Shown: positions 49,104 to 61,115, counted from the stretch's first letter. The stretch: 64,000 nucleotides of DNA from Luzula sylvatica (GCA_946800325.1 OX326958.1:8008001-8072000); one strand, 5' to 3'. The notes: generated by a model from the letters alone, not told the origin. Translations and numbers: made by a program.

Positions 49104-50197
49104 TGAAGGAAATACAGTTTTGGATCATCGCTAAAATGGTACGTAGGACAAACGAACGTACGCGTTCGTGGGCATACGAAACAGATTAGTAAAACTGGTA
49201 TAACTTTCAGTAGGAAACTCCGATTTGAATGGTTCAAATTGGGTTAGTTAGATAATGAGATTATCTAGAACTTTCATGTTGTAATATATTTCATTTGAGC
49301 GAAGTATCAGTATCGTTCTAATGAAATACCGAAAGGGTGCGACAGTTTGACATACAGTCAGTAAAACGGTCGTAACTTTCGGGTCCGAACTCCAATTGGG
49401 CTGGGCCAAATTGGGTTGGAAATATAATTAGATTATCTACAACTTTCGTAAATGTTCAAAGTCCGTTGGAACGATTTAATATTTTCGTTCTGACAGATTA
49501 CTGAAAGGGTGTATGCAGTTTTCTGTTTGAAAAAGTGTATAGAAGATATACATACCTTTTGGCCCATCCTTATCCTATGGAGTATATATAGGATGTTTCT
49601 CTCTCTCTCATCAGTCCAACCAGTTGAATAATTAGATTAGTTCAACCAGAAAATTAATGGAGTTAATTTAGAATTAATCCAGAAATTAAGAGACTCTAAT
49701 CACTTGATGAAAGAGTGCGAAGAGATTGAGAGAGAAGGAGAAAAGAGTTTTCTCCGTCTAGAGAATCGAAACGCAATCATGCAAGTTCGCCGGTGCATCG
49801 TCTAGGCAGATGCATCCGCGACCGAGGTGCTACGACTCACGGTGGATACGGGTAGAGGAGCGACACATGTGGCTCTTCGTTGTGATCAAACCGGAGAAGT
49901 AATCGAGTAACGGGCTGTGGAATCATGCGGGCATGGAACGCACGAAGACAACCCGAGGCGTGTCGAAACGGTGGGAGACGTGCGGTATGGGACGTACGGG
50001 CTAGTCACCAACGTGACACCGAAGGAAATAGAAGGCGGCGATCAACCCTTCGTGTGCCATCAATTTGGCACTGGTATGAATCTGTCCTTCTATTCGCATC
50101 GTACCCTCGAAGTCGTGGCGTGATCTCGGGAATCGGGGAATCGAACCGGGCCTACATATCCGCTGCGCGGGCCCGGGGTCGAGGAAATTCCCCTTCA
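49104..50197 (+). repeat. Copia 3' LTR
   Basis: 1,094 bp, same length and ends as the 5' LTR, with about eight single-base differences by eye (for example GGCCG/GGTCG, GGACC/GGGCC and GGAAAG/GGAAAT). Confidence 0.97.
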
Positions 50198-50202
50198 AGT
50201 TA

Positions 50203-52766
50203 TGCAATTGAAAACAATCTTTTTGTGCTTTGGAGAGTTCAAATAACGTATTTTTAGATCATTTGAATCGTATCTTTTACTATATAACTTTTCACCAAAT
50301 TTTACAAACACTAAGAAAGTTTTTTTCGATTCAAAACAATCTTTTTATTCCTTGGGGAGTTCAAATAACGTATTTTTAGATCATTTGAACCGTATCTTTT
50401 ACTACATAACTTTTCACCAAATTTTACACACACTAAGAATCTTTTTTTTCGATTCAAAACAATATTTTAACGCTTTGAGGAATTCAAATAACGTGTTTTC
50501 GGATCATTTGAATCATATCTTTTACTACATAACTTTTCACCAAATTTTACGAACACTAAGAAAGTTTGTTTTTCGATTCAAAACAATCTTTTTATTCTTT
50601 GGGGAGTTCGAAGAACGTATTTTTAGATCATTTGAATCGTATCTTTTACTACATAACTTTTCACCAAATTTTACGAACACTAAAAAAGTTTGTTTTGCAA
50701 TTCAAAACAATCTTTCTGTGCTTTGGAGAGTTCATATTACGTATTTTTAGATCATTTGAATCGTATTTTTAATACATAACTTTCCACCAAATTTTACAAA
50801 CAGTAAGAAAGTTTGTTTTTCGATTCAAAACAATCTTTTTCCGCATTGAGGAATTCAAATAACGTATTTTTAGATCATTTGAATCGTATCTATTACTACA
50901 TAACTTTTCACCAAATTTTACAAATACTAAGAAAGTTTGTTTTTCGATTCAAAACAATCTTTTTCTTCTTTGGGGAGTTCAAATAACGTATTTTTAGATC
51001 ATTTGAGTTTATCTTTTATTACATAACTTTTTACCAAATTTTACAAACACAAAGAAAGTTTCTTTTTCGATTCAAAACAATCTTTTTATTCTTTGGGGAG
51101 TTCAAATTACGTATTTTTAGATCATTTGAATCGTATCTTTTACTACATAACTTTTCACCAAATTTTACAAACACTAAGAAAGTTTGTTTTTCGATTCAAA
51201 ACAATCTTTTAACGCTTTGAGAAATTCAAATTACGTGTTTTTAGATCATTTGAATCGTATCTTTTACTACATAACTTTTCACCAAATTTTTCGAACACTA
51301 AGAAAGATTGTTTTACAATTTCAAAACAATATGTTTGTGCTCTGGAGACCTGAAATAACGTATTTTTAGATCATTTGAATCGTATCTTTTACTGCATAAC
51401 TTTTCACCAAGTTTTACAAACTCTAAAGAAAGTTTGTTTTTTGATTCAAAACAATCTTTTTATTCTTTGGGGAGTTCAAATAACGTATTTTTAGATCATT
51501 TTAATCATATCTTTTACTACATAACTTTTCGCCTAATTTTACGAACACTATGAAAGTTTGTTTCGTAATTCAAAACAATCTTTTTGTGCTTTGGAGAGTT
51601 CAAATAACGTATTTTTAGATCATTTGAATCGTATCTTTTACTACATAACTTTTCACCAAATTTTACAAACATTAAGAAAGTTTGTTTTTCGATTCAAAAC
51701 AATCTTTTAACTCTTTGAGGAACTCAAATAACTTGTTTTTAGATCATTTGAATCGTATCTTTTACTTCAAACATTTCACCAAATTTTACGAACAATAAGA
51801 AAGTTTGTTTTGCTATTTCAAAACAATATTTTTGTGCTCTGGAGAGTTGAAATAACGTATTTTTATATCATTTGAATCATATCTTTTACTACATAAGTTT
51901 TCACCAAATTTTGCAAACACTAAGAAAGTTTGTTTGTCGATTCAAAACAGTCTTTTTATTCTTTGGGGAGTTCAAATAACGTATTTTTAGATCATTTGAA
52001 TTGTATCTTTTACGACATAACTTTTCACCAAATTTTACAAACACTAAGAAAGTTTGTTTTTCGATTCAAAACATTCTTTTAACGCTTTGAGGAATTCAAA
52101 TAACGTGTTTTTAGATCATTTGAATCGTATCTTTTACTACATAACTTTTAACCAAAATTTACGAACACTAAGAAAGTTTGTTTTGCAATTCAAAACAATC
52201 TTTTTATTCTTTGGGGAGTTCAAATAATGTATTTTTAGATCATTTGAATCGTATCTTTTACTACATAACTTTTCACCCAATTTTACAAACACTAAGAAAG
52301 TTTGTTTTTCGATTCAAAACAATCTTTTAACGCTTTGAGGAATTCATATAACGTGTTTTTAGATCATTTGAATCGTCTCTTTTACTCCATAACTTTTCAC
52401 CAAATTTTACGAACACTAAGAAAGATTGTTTTGCAATTTCAAAACAATATTTTTGTGCTCTGGAGAGGTGAAATAATGTATTTTTAGATCATTTGAATCG
52501 TATATTTTACTACATAACTTTTCACCAAATTTTACAAATACTAAGAAATTTTGTTTTTCGATTCAAAACAATCTTTTTATTTTTTGGGGAGTCCAAATAA
52601 CGTATTTTTAGATCATTTGAATCGTATCTTTTACTACATAACTTTTCACCAAATTTTACGAACACTAAGAAAGTTTGTTTTGCAATTCAAAACAATTTTT
52701 TTGTGCTTTGGAGAGTTCAAATAACGTATTTTTAGATCATTTGAATTGTATCTTTTACTATAACTT
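50203..52766 (+). repeat. 124-bp satellite array, right arm
   Basis: About 20 further units in the same orientation, phase-continuous with the left arm once the Copia insertion and one AGTTA are removed. Ends abruptly at TTTTACTATAACTTCCGG. Confidence 0.95.
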
Positions 52767-54494
52767 CCGGTTAAATAACTTTATATTACTTATGTTATGT
52801 AAGTTGTGGTTACTGTGTATAACTTCGGATTATGATGCAAAAATACAACAGAAGTTATGTAACTTTATATAAATCAATATGGACACACATAAAGTCAAGT
52901 AGTCTAAAAAATATCCTCAAAGTTGAAGTTGTCATACAATTTATTTTTGTAGAGAGTTATAAATAGTTATACAACTTCAGGTTTGCTCAATAGTGTGAAT
53001 GATAAAAGAGGAATTTAATTACCCTCCCTTATTTCGGTTTTTATGTGGTGATTTAAATAAATGAGGACAATAACTGAAAATTTGAAAAAGTGTCCTTCAA
53101 GCAATTTCTTCAAGAAGTTAATTTTCATCATCCCTCATAAATATGATCTTTATTATTTATGTAAATCCATGACCGTAATTTTATTAGAGGTTCTTCAAGA
53201 ACATATCAAATTCTTTGAATATCAAATTAAATATGCATTGTAATATAAAGCACCATAACAAAAAAAAATATTCATAGTATAGAAACTTCAGGTTTCTTGA
53301 ACATAAATAAATCACAAGAAAATCACAATTAAATCACAAAAAACTTCAGGTTTGAAAAATCAAATTACAATCACAAATTAATGACCATTGTGAATGATAA
53401 CATTTATTGTTATTCGTGTTTATTATTATTATTCATATAAAAAGTTATTCTTATGTTTGAGCATTCATGAATGTGGCCTAGATAACTCAACTTCTGGTGC
53501 ATCAACTTCTGTTGCATCAAATCACAGGAGATTATTATCTTATGCTTTGTAAATTTGATGAGGACAAATTCGGAGATGCCCATTTATTCTGCAAATGCTC
53601 TCCTCTTCACAGGTTAAATAAATTGTGTGTGTGCGTGTGCGTGTGCGTGTGCGTGTGCGTGTGCGTGTGTTGAGAAAACAACCTGAATCAATTAACTTCT
53701 GGACAATTAACATATTCATAAAATATTTTTTTTATGTCAATTAATAAATTCGATCAAAATGACATGCCGCATACATGAATTTGTTAATTAACTTCTGGAC
53801 AATTAATTTCTGAAATTGTAACATGCCACATACATGAATTTGTGTATCGAAATAATGTGCTATGTCAAAATGACATGCCGCACTATGAATTTGTGTTAGA
53901 CATATTTCATTATGATTTTTTTTCTTCCAATTATGATCTGTTTAAAATTTTGAAGATTGTATTTTTTTCGTTGTGTTAGAGTTGTCATTATCTAGAGAAC
54001 GGAAAATAAAAGAAACATATGAATAAATGTACTCATTTATGATTTTATATTTGCTAGATTTGATAATATAAAAAAAAAAATTGCTAGATCTGAAAAAGTA
54101 AAGATGATGTTTACGATTTGAGAAGAAAAACAATGTGAAAGAGAAAATATGTTACTTGAGAAGGAAGAGTTGAGGTGAAAAATACAAGAATCTAGATATT
54201 AAAAAAAGTTGGAAAAGTGAAATTGTGAATTATTTTGGTCAGAATATTGGGGATCAAGTGAAGAATAATGCAATCACCCGTTTGAAATGGGAAAATTTGA
54301 AGAGTAAAATTGGATTATCCTACTTTCTTACTTTTCTTTTCTTATTTGGCTTTTGCCAATAAACTAGTTTACTTTTCTTTTCTCCTGATTGTCTTTACAA
54401 TCTCACAATTTCATTTGACTATTAAAGAATCCGAAGGAGGCATGAATGGATTGTGAGACGTTGTAAAATTCTACAAACTATTTTTCCCAAATAG
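52767..54494. other. AT-rich intergenic DNA with dispersed AACTTCAGG words
   Basis: Variants of AACTTCAGGTTT / AACTTCTGG recur at about 52972, 53284, 53343, 53488, 53693 and 53790. A (GTGTGC)n microsatellite is at 53622-53671, and a repeated ATGACATGCCGCA word lies near 53760 and 53870. No gene is supported. Confidence 0.5.
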
Positions 54495-54567
54495 GTCCTC
54501 GATGCAACAGAAGATACATGGGACCCACATGGATGTACTCTTCCAGAAATTGCTCAACACAGAAAAG
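54495..54567 (+). pseudogene. Exon-like fragment of unknown gene
   Basis: Between CCCAAATAG and AAAAG/GTATAAT there is an open 73-nt segment reading VLDATEDTWDPHGCTLPEIA then QHRK. Splice sites and amino-acid composition look genuine. A second acceptor (TTTGCAG, 54687) is followed by a similar start, VFDAIHDEQ, which then hits a stop at the GC-rich repeat. Family not recognised; likely the remnant of a gene cut by the minisatellite. Confidence 0.35.
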
Positions 54568-54712
54568 GTATAATGCTGGCTTTTGCGGGTAATATATGGG
54601 GCCTTTGTACATGTTTGGTTAATTTTTATCTAATTATCTGTTATTTCCCTTTTTTCGTTAAGTAATTCTTGAAATATTTGTTTGCAGGTCTTCGACGCAA
54701 TACACGATGAAC

Positions 54713-55345
54713 AGTAGGCCCCCCACCCCGAGCACCCCCCTCCAGCCCGGGCCAGGCCCCGCGTGGGCCCGACCCCCCTGGGGCCTGCGTGGGCCCGACC
54801 CCACCCCCAGGCCAGCCCCCCCCCTCCCCCCCCCCCCGGCCAGGCCCCGCGTGGGCCCGACCTCCCCCCCCCCGGCCAGGCCCCGCGTGGGCCCGACCTC
54901 CCCCCCCCCCCGGGCCAGGCCCCGCGTGGGCCCGACCTCCCCCCCCCCCGGGCCAGGCCCCGCGTGGGCCCGACCCCCCCCCCCCCCCCGGGCCAGGCCC
55001 CGCGTGGGCCCGACCCCCCCCCCCCCCGGGCCAGGCCCCGCGTGGGCCCGACCCCCCCCCCCCCCCGGGCCAGGCCCCGCATGGGCCCGACCCCCCCCCC
55101 GGGCCAGGCCCCGCATGGGCCCGACCCCCCCCCGGGCCAGGCCCCGCGTGGGCCCGACCTCCCCCCCTCCGGGCCAGGCCCCGCGTGGGCCCAACCCCAC
55201 CCCTCCGGGCCAGGCCCCGCATGGGCCCGACCCCCCACACCCCGGGCCAAGCCCCATGTGGGCCCGTACCCCCGGGCCCGGCCCAATTTGGACCGGACCC
55301 CCTGGGCCAGGTCCCGCAAGGGCCCAACTTGGACCGGACCCGACT
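54713..55345. repeat. Very GC-rich minisatellite, about 14 units
   Basis: Units of about 30-45 bp contain GGCCAGGCCCCGCGTGGGCC then CGACC and a C-run of 6 to 14. Length differences are mostly in the C-run. GC content is extreme against an AT-rich background. All six frames stay open for over 230 codons (PPG/ARP-type), which is a property of the repeat, not a gene. The minus strand has regularly spaced G-runs. Confidence 0.95.
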
Positions 55346-55352
55346 TGCCTGG

Positions 55353-55500
55353 CCACACACACACACACACACTACACTACACTACACACACACACACTTA
55401 CATAGACACATACAAAGACACACAAACACAAAACAAACACACACACACACCATATACACAAAACAACATGCACATATATATACATATAACACAAAAACAC
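55353..55500 (+). repeat. CA-rich microsatellite
   Basis: Interrupted (CA)n with ACACTACACTACACTAC and CACAAACACA segments, adjoining the GC minisatellite. Confidence 0.9.
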
Positions 55501-55529
55501 ACATCTCTGCTCATCGAATGAAGTAGGTT

Positions 55530-56900
55530 CTTTATCGACACACTGAAATTTCTTGTATTGAGAAGCCCCAGTTTTATGTCTGAGTAAAACGATTCGATCA
55601 TCAATTTTTTTTTCCATCGCTGCACATTTGAGAGAAAATAAATTATATTGAATAATTACAAACTGTATTGGATTATTTTGGAAGGAATAAGATTGAAAAT
55701 TACCTCTTGTACATGGGTTTGTAATTGATTAACTGTGCCGCCTATTCTCCTGTACCAATATGAAGACAATTAGTTAATATCTTGTAGAAAATAAATAAAT
55801 TAATTAACTAACTGGTTTGGTTTGGTTTTGAACCTGATCTAGTTTGATTTTTGTTTAGTTTCTATATCAGTATTCCTCCTTTAAAATCTGATCATCGTCT
55901 TCTGATTTTAGAGTAAAATTCTTCGAGAGCTTAATCGAATCTCTCGATTCGAACTGGTTGAAGAGAATTGGCCACTATTGATCATAACCCTGAAAAAACA
56001 TAATGAAATCAATCATGTAATGATGTACAATTACAGAAATTCCCTCTAATTTAGTAACAAAAAATCATGTACATGTACAGCACAAAATCCTCTTCTTCAA
56101 TACAAGAAAAGTGAGAGGAAAAAGAGAAGAAGATTAAAAAAATAACCTATTGCCAAGAAGTGCACGGAATTGAATTTTGTGACGCTCTAAATCTCTGTTG
56201 CATCGAGATGAAATATTTTTACCCAAAATGGCCTCTTCGAGGTTGTTCTCGAAGGAACTCACCAAATCTCTGCACCAATTGTGAAAATAAATGAGATCAA
56301 ATAATTACCAAAATAGATTGGATTAATTTAGATAGAGATAAAATTGAAAATAACCTTGTACAGTGGGCAATCCTTCTATGCTTCTTTTGTCTCGTTCTCA
56401 TCCAATTCGAACAGGGATAAAAGAGAAGAAATTCTTGTATTAGGGTAATCGCTCATAGGAATCTTGTAAACTACAATCAATCACAAACATAATTAATAAT
56501 TATGATCAAGAACGAGTTAAGAAGAAACTAAATACCAAAGAAAATCGAATTGAAAACAAATCCAGCCATTTGCTGTCTTGATTTGGGGGTAATCGAAAAA
56601 ATCATTAATTCCTATAAAATACAAACAAATGGAGAAGAAACACTTACGTTTCCGTGTCTGTCCCGTAACTAATCCCACGTCAACTATGGAAATTGGCCAT
56701 TGAATAGATCTCAGTCCGCGAGTTAGAGCTCTTATCGAGTGCCGATTCACATCTCGTCTCCCAGTCGAACAATCTGAGTACGGAATAGAAGTTCTGTGTT
56801 GGTTCTCGAGTATATGGATGTAGGGTTTCGTAGTGGGGGAGAATAGAGAAGAAGGGAGAGATGAGAGAAGAACGAGGATTTGGAGAGGATGAATGGATTT
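55530..56900 (-). CDS. Putative minus-strand gene or gene remnant, product unknown
   Basis: Several open segments have splice-like borders. Leader: 56900-56665, pyrimidine-rich, ending AAAC/GTAAGT. Next about 56605-56535, with MIFSITPKSRQQMAGFVFNS, then a GTATTT donor; it joins in frame to about 56475-56380 (YKIPMSDYPNTRISSLLSLF then ELDENETKEA and a stop). A further exon at about 56268-56147 reads DLVSSFENNLEEAILGKNIS then SRCNRDLERHKIQFRALLGN. It joins to VMINSGQFSSTSSNREIRLS and a stop near 55912. Another short exon (about 55750-55706) reads RIGGTVNQLQTHVQE. Either two transcripts or a decayed gene is possible. No known domain was recognised, and the assembly of exons is tentative. Confidence 0.35.
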
Positions 56901-58117
56901 GTTGAAGAGAGAGAAGGAAGGCGGAGGTGTATCAACTATTATATTGGAAAAAGAATGATCTGTACATATAACTTTACCCTAAACTCGGTTTACAATTTAA
57001 ACTATACACCTTACATTATTTCCATACTAAGGTTCTGTCATTACACCTTACACCGAGTTCATTTTGTATAACATGGAAATATTAACGTTGGATTAAATTT
57101 TCTTAACGTTAGGATTAAGATCTTTCAAAATTTTATGACCGTTTAAAAAAAAGATTACTTCTAGATAATTTGATTTGTTATTTCAAAATTATGACCGTTG
57201 GAAAAAAAGACTGTTTATTTTAGATCTTTGGGTTTTGGATCATTTGTGGATTAATATTTGATTAATATTAGAAATAAATAATTACATCAGTGGGCAGAAA
57301 AATAAGTAGAAATATGGCAATAATTAGTATGATACATAGTTTTTGTGTATCTCTAAAATATTTATTAATCTCTACAATATAATTTTGCTATAAACAATAT
57401 GTTTGATAATTAATTATTCTAAGTAAAAATAAAATTAATAATTGTTTTGTTTTATTTTTCTAATAACATGGTAAAAAAAAATAGAATAAATTTTTTCACA
57501 TATATACAATCTTAAAAAAAATGAAAGTGTCTAAAAACATTAATTATTATGTGCATAAGTATAATTGACCAATGATATTTTTTTGTTTCCATGCATATTT
57601 CATTAATTTAATTTACTCTGATCCGGAATTCAAATATCAAGACTTTGACATGTAGGGTTTTGTATTGCATTACAATATTACAAATTATAAAACAAGTCAA
57701 AATGTACAATTTAATTTTATATTGTTTACATTCGTTTGGACGCTAATATTGAAGGTCAAAGTACTTTGTAAAAATGTATTATATTTTCAATTTTCAATAT
57801 AAACATATACATTGTTTTTTTTAGGTAGCCAGCATTGAAAATAATATTTTTTATGTTTATTATTATAATTTACTTTGGGATCTTGAAAAATAATATTTAC
57901 AAATAAAGCTCTATATTCTTTTTCTTTTCTTTTTTTTGCAAAAAAATAAAGCTCTATATTACATGTTAAGATAGTACATATTATTGTGGGATCTTGAAAA
58001 AAATCCCACAATTAATTATTCTTGTAATAAAATGATAAAAAATAGAACAAGAACTTTGTATTGTTTATATCCGTTTTATTCAAATGCAAGACTTTGAAAT
58101 GTGTAACTTTATATTGA
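56901..58117. other. AT-rich intergenic DNA
   Basis: No gene is supported. A GGGATCTTGAAAAA phrase occurs twice (about 57877 and 57988) with AAAGCTCTATATT repeats (57905, 57950), a small local duplication. Confidence 0.45.
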
Positions 58118-58760
58118 CAAGGAAAATAGCCCGCGCTTCGCTGCGGGATATATTATTTGATAAGAAATAATATAATAAGCAAAAGTAATAATTTTATATA
58201 TTATTTCGCTGCGGGATATATTATTTGATATATTATTTGATAAGAAAATAGAAATATTTCTTGCGCTTCGCTGCGATTTTTCAAAAAATTTTATGATCAT
58301 AAAATAATAATTTTATCTAAAACGTTACAAGTGCAAAACAAAAGTAATCTTCATAAATGTTAATTTAAAAAAAAAGGCTGATATTAAATAGTCTCACAAG
58401 TATTATGCAATAAATGCAAATTTTTTTCTTCCTAAAAAAATAAGCATAAATGTTAATTTAAAAACAAAAGTAATCTTCATAAATGTTATAATAAGCATAA
58501 AAAAAAAAAAATACCAGCTCAGGCTAACAAAAAGTATTTGTGTGAATAGTATTTTATTAACAGTAAAATTATAGTATACAAATTATATTTATTAATACGA
58601 TAAAAAATTCAAATATTTTATTTAGAACACAAGACATATGTCAATTATATTTATTAATACGATGAAAAATTCAAATATTTTATTTAGAACACAAGACATA
58701 TGTCGAATAAAATAAAATACCAAAAAAAAAAAAAAAAAAAAAAAAAAGGTGAGCAGTAAC
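58118..58760 (-). mobile_element. Small Helitron (family A, copy 2)
   Basis: Inverted relative of 23040-23642. On the minus strand it ends with CCCGCAGCGAAGCGCGGG, CTATTTTC and CTTG before T; the last motif deviates from CTRR. Two additional partial hairpin ends (about 58206 and 58262) lie inside. A 67-bp direct repeat (ATTAATACGATGAAAAATTC, about 58585 and 58645) and a long poly-A mark the other end. Confidence 0.65.
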
Positions 58761-58769
58761 CCTGATGAA

Positions 58770-58960
58770 CAGTATCGGGGTGTACCGGATATCGGCTACC
58801 GTAATCCGATAATCAATATCTGTTTTCAAATACGAATACGGTATCTGGATATCCGATTTCGAATACGGATACGACTACGATATTCGATATTTCATTTCGA
58901 ATACGAATACACATACGAATACGATATCGAATACGAATACGAATAAAATATTCAAAAAAA
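58770..58960 (+). repeat. ATACGA-type simple repeat
   Basis: Degenerate GAATACGAATACG and GGATATCC strings; they resemble the arms of the hAT MITE at 19.4 kb in style but have no terminal repeats here. Confidence 0.6.
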
Positions 58961-59043
58961 TAAAATTATAATATATGGCATGTATACATTGCACATTGCA
59001 TTTAATATTAAAACAATATAAAAAAAATTTAGTGGGCCTGAGA

Positions 59044-59170
59044 ATTGGCGGACTCCCCAAGTCCGCCAATTATTCCAATTAATAAAAATGGAACAGCTAA
59101 TTCGTGATTAGTATTTGACGGACTCTCTAACTCCGCCAGTTAAGAATTTGACGGACTTTCCAACTCCGCC
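59044..59170. repeat. Three short hairpins with GGACT/AGTCC stems
   Basis: The first has a perfect 11-bp stem ATTGGCGGACT / AGTCCGCCAAT with a CCCCA loop (59044-59070). Two weaker versions follow: GACGGACTCTCTAACTCCGCC at about 59137 and GACGGACTTTCCAACTCCGCC at about 59150. Purpose unknown. Confidence 0.6.
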
Positions 59171-59839
59171 CTTGGTTATTTGTCGAATTAACTTCAACGC
59201 TTGATTATTTTTCGAATTAACACCGTCTTAAAAGAAAGCAATTCGAAATATAATGCATTAGGTACATACTTCACTTTCAATTCGAGACATAATGATTCCA
59301 AAAAAATCTTCAACTTTGTTCCACAATCCAGTCCTTTCGTTGTTTTTGTTTCATAGTCATATGAAACTCAAAAATAAATGTTGGAATTTTGGACTTTTTC
59401 TTTTCTCTTCCAACCTCATCTTCTTCTCTCGACGAGATTATTTTATTTTTTTATTTTTTGATAAAGTCTTGCGCATTAGGTTTCTCTGCGAAAAATTGAC
59501 GCTTTTGAGCTGAGCAAATTAAATATTTAAAATATCCAAACGTTTTGTTTCTTATCGATCTCAACTTTTTTTGTGAATTTGCATTTTTTTTTTTAATCAA
59601 TAGATTTTGTAAAGAATCGTTGTCTCATTCGTTTGTGTATTATATTTTTTTTATCAATCTTTATCTAGTTTTCTTGAACCATGTTATTTTCACTTTCGTA
59701 AATTCAAATTGTCTGATTAAAATCAGACTATTTATATTTTATGCAGTCTACACATCAATGAATATGAACAATTTAGTTTTTTATGTTCACACCCCACAAT
59801 TTATACAATTTTATTTTCTAATAATTTTTTTTGGTAATA
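59171..59839. other. AT-rich intergenic DNA
   Basis: Open frames of 73 and 99 codons (59292-59513, 59545-59844) are rich in F, L, I and S, without family resemblance or leader features. Not supported as genes. Confidence 0.4.
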
Positions 59840-60190
59840 CTTAACGATAATCACATTAATTTTGTTTATATTATTAAAGAAATTAATGACTCTTGCTAAT
59901 TGTGATTAATGATTTTAAACTAGTCCTTTCATACTTATTTTGTTTAGTTCTTTCTTTTTTCAAAATGTTAATAATTTAAAAGTTAAATATTGTATTAGTC
60001 ATGCAAACATCTTCACATATAAATCAGGTGGGATATTTTTTTTATTTGAAGCTTAGTATTAATATAATTTATGTTATTTTTATTTTTTGTTACTTTATTA
60101 TATGAAAAGTAACGATGTAATATAGCATGAAAAATATAATCATGTAAAAAAATGAAACTTAGAGAACCATCTTATTATTTATCTCATGAA
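59840..60190 (+). repeat. Direct duplication, copy 1
   Basis: Matches 60755-61115: TTAGTCATGCAAACATCTTC, ACATATAAATCAGG, TTTGAAGCTTAGTATTAATA and GAAACTTAGAGAACCATCTT are shared. Confidence 0.8.
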
Positions 60191-60754
60191 TAAGTAATTT
60201 AATTTGTGTGTGTTTTTATTTTCATTTTTCTTCATTTATTTTCAACTTTGCAGCAATTAACTCTTATGAAAATTTGAAAAAAAGATATGATAATCGTAAC
60301 ACACAAAAGTTTTATACCTGAAGGCTGAACGCAAGGCATAATCCCAAAAATCGAATTAAAGAACATGTTTATGCATAAGCCCAAAACTTTTATTTTCATT
60401 TTTCTTCATTTTTGTTCAGTTACTATCATATCTCGCTGCAAATTATAAATTATAAATTATTTTTATTTTCTGAAGTTATCTATTTGCAATTACATACTAA
60501 ACATAAAATTTGAACTATTTTTAGCGGTTTGTTAACTTCGAAGTTTGGCTTCGCGAAACCCTCTTATGAGAAATAAAATTATTTGTACAAAAAATAACAA
60601 ATATGAAAATATATTTTAAGCAGATTTTTTGTTGTGATGCCAACCAAAAAAAAAGACCAAAAGAGAGGAGAAAGAAAGAAGAAAATATGATTCTTTTCTC
60701 TCTCTCTAAATAAAATTATTTACAAAAATTGTACAATTTTATTTTCTAATAAAA
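60191..60754. other. AT-rich spacer between the duplicates
   Basis: No gene. A CT/GA-rich patch lies at about 60659-60710. Confidence 0.4.
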
Positions 60755-61115
60755 TTATTTTGGTAATATTTACTGATAATCACATTGCTGTTTGTTTATA
60801 TTATTACAGAAATTAATGAATCTTGCTAATTAAGATTAATGGTTTTAAATTGTCCTTTCAGATTATTTATTTATGTTCTTTCTTTTCTCAAAAAAAATAA
60901 TAATTCAGAGTTAAATATTATATTAGTCATGCAAACATCTTCACATATAAATCAGGTAGAATCCTTTTTTTATTTGAAGCTTAGTATTAATATAATTCTA
61001 TTTTTTTTTTTATTATTTTTTTACTTTAGCATATGAAAAGTAACGATGTAATATTGCATTAACCATTTAATCATGTAAAAATACGAAACTTAGAGAACCA
61101 TCTTATGATTTTATC
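60755..61115 (+). repeat. Direct duplication, copy 2
   Basis: Partner of 59840-60190. A third, short piece (GAAACTTAGAGAACCATCTT) recurs at about 63937 near the window end. Confidence 0.8.

Larger units (their letters stand above)
41631..50202 (+). mobile_element. Copia LTR retrotransposon, recently inserted but coding-defective
   Basis: A complete element of 8,562 bp (41636-50197) lies inside the satellite, flanked by the exact 5-bp duplication AGTTA (41631-41635 and 50198-50202). Order is LTR, primer site, gag, integrase, reverse transcriptase, RNase H, polypurine tract, LTR, which is the Copia order. All protein regions are broken by stops, frameshifts and deletions, although the LTRs are about 99% identical. 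Confidence 0.97.

Noticed and set aside
36293..52766. Repeated KFGEKLCSKRYDSNDLK-type peptides as a protein family
   Set aside because: The 124-bp unit is not a multiple of three, so the frame changes from unit to unit; frames are short and follow the satellite. One runs through the N gap.
54630..55526. Open frames of 230-250 codons, proline- or glycine-rich
   Set aside because: They exist in all six frames because the GC minisatellite has no stop words; repeat units vary in length without keeping a frame.
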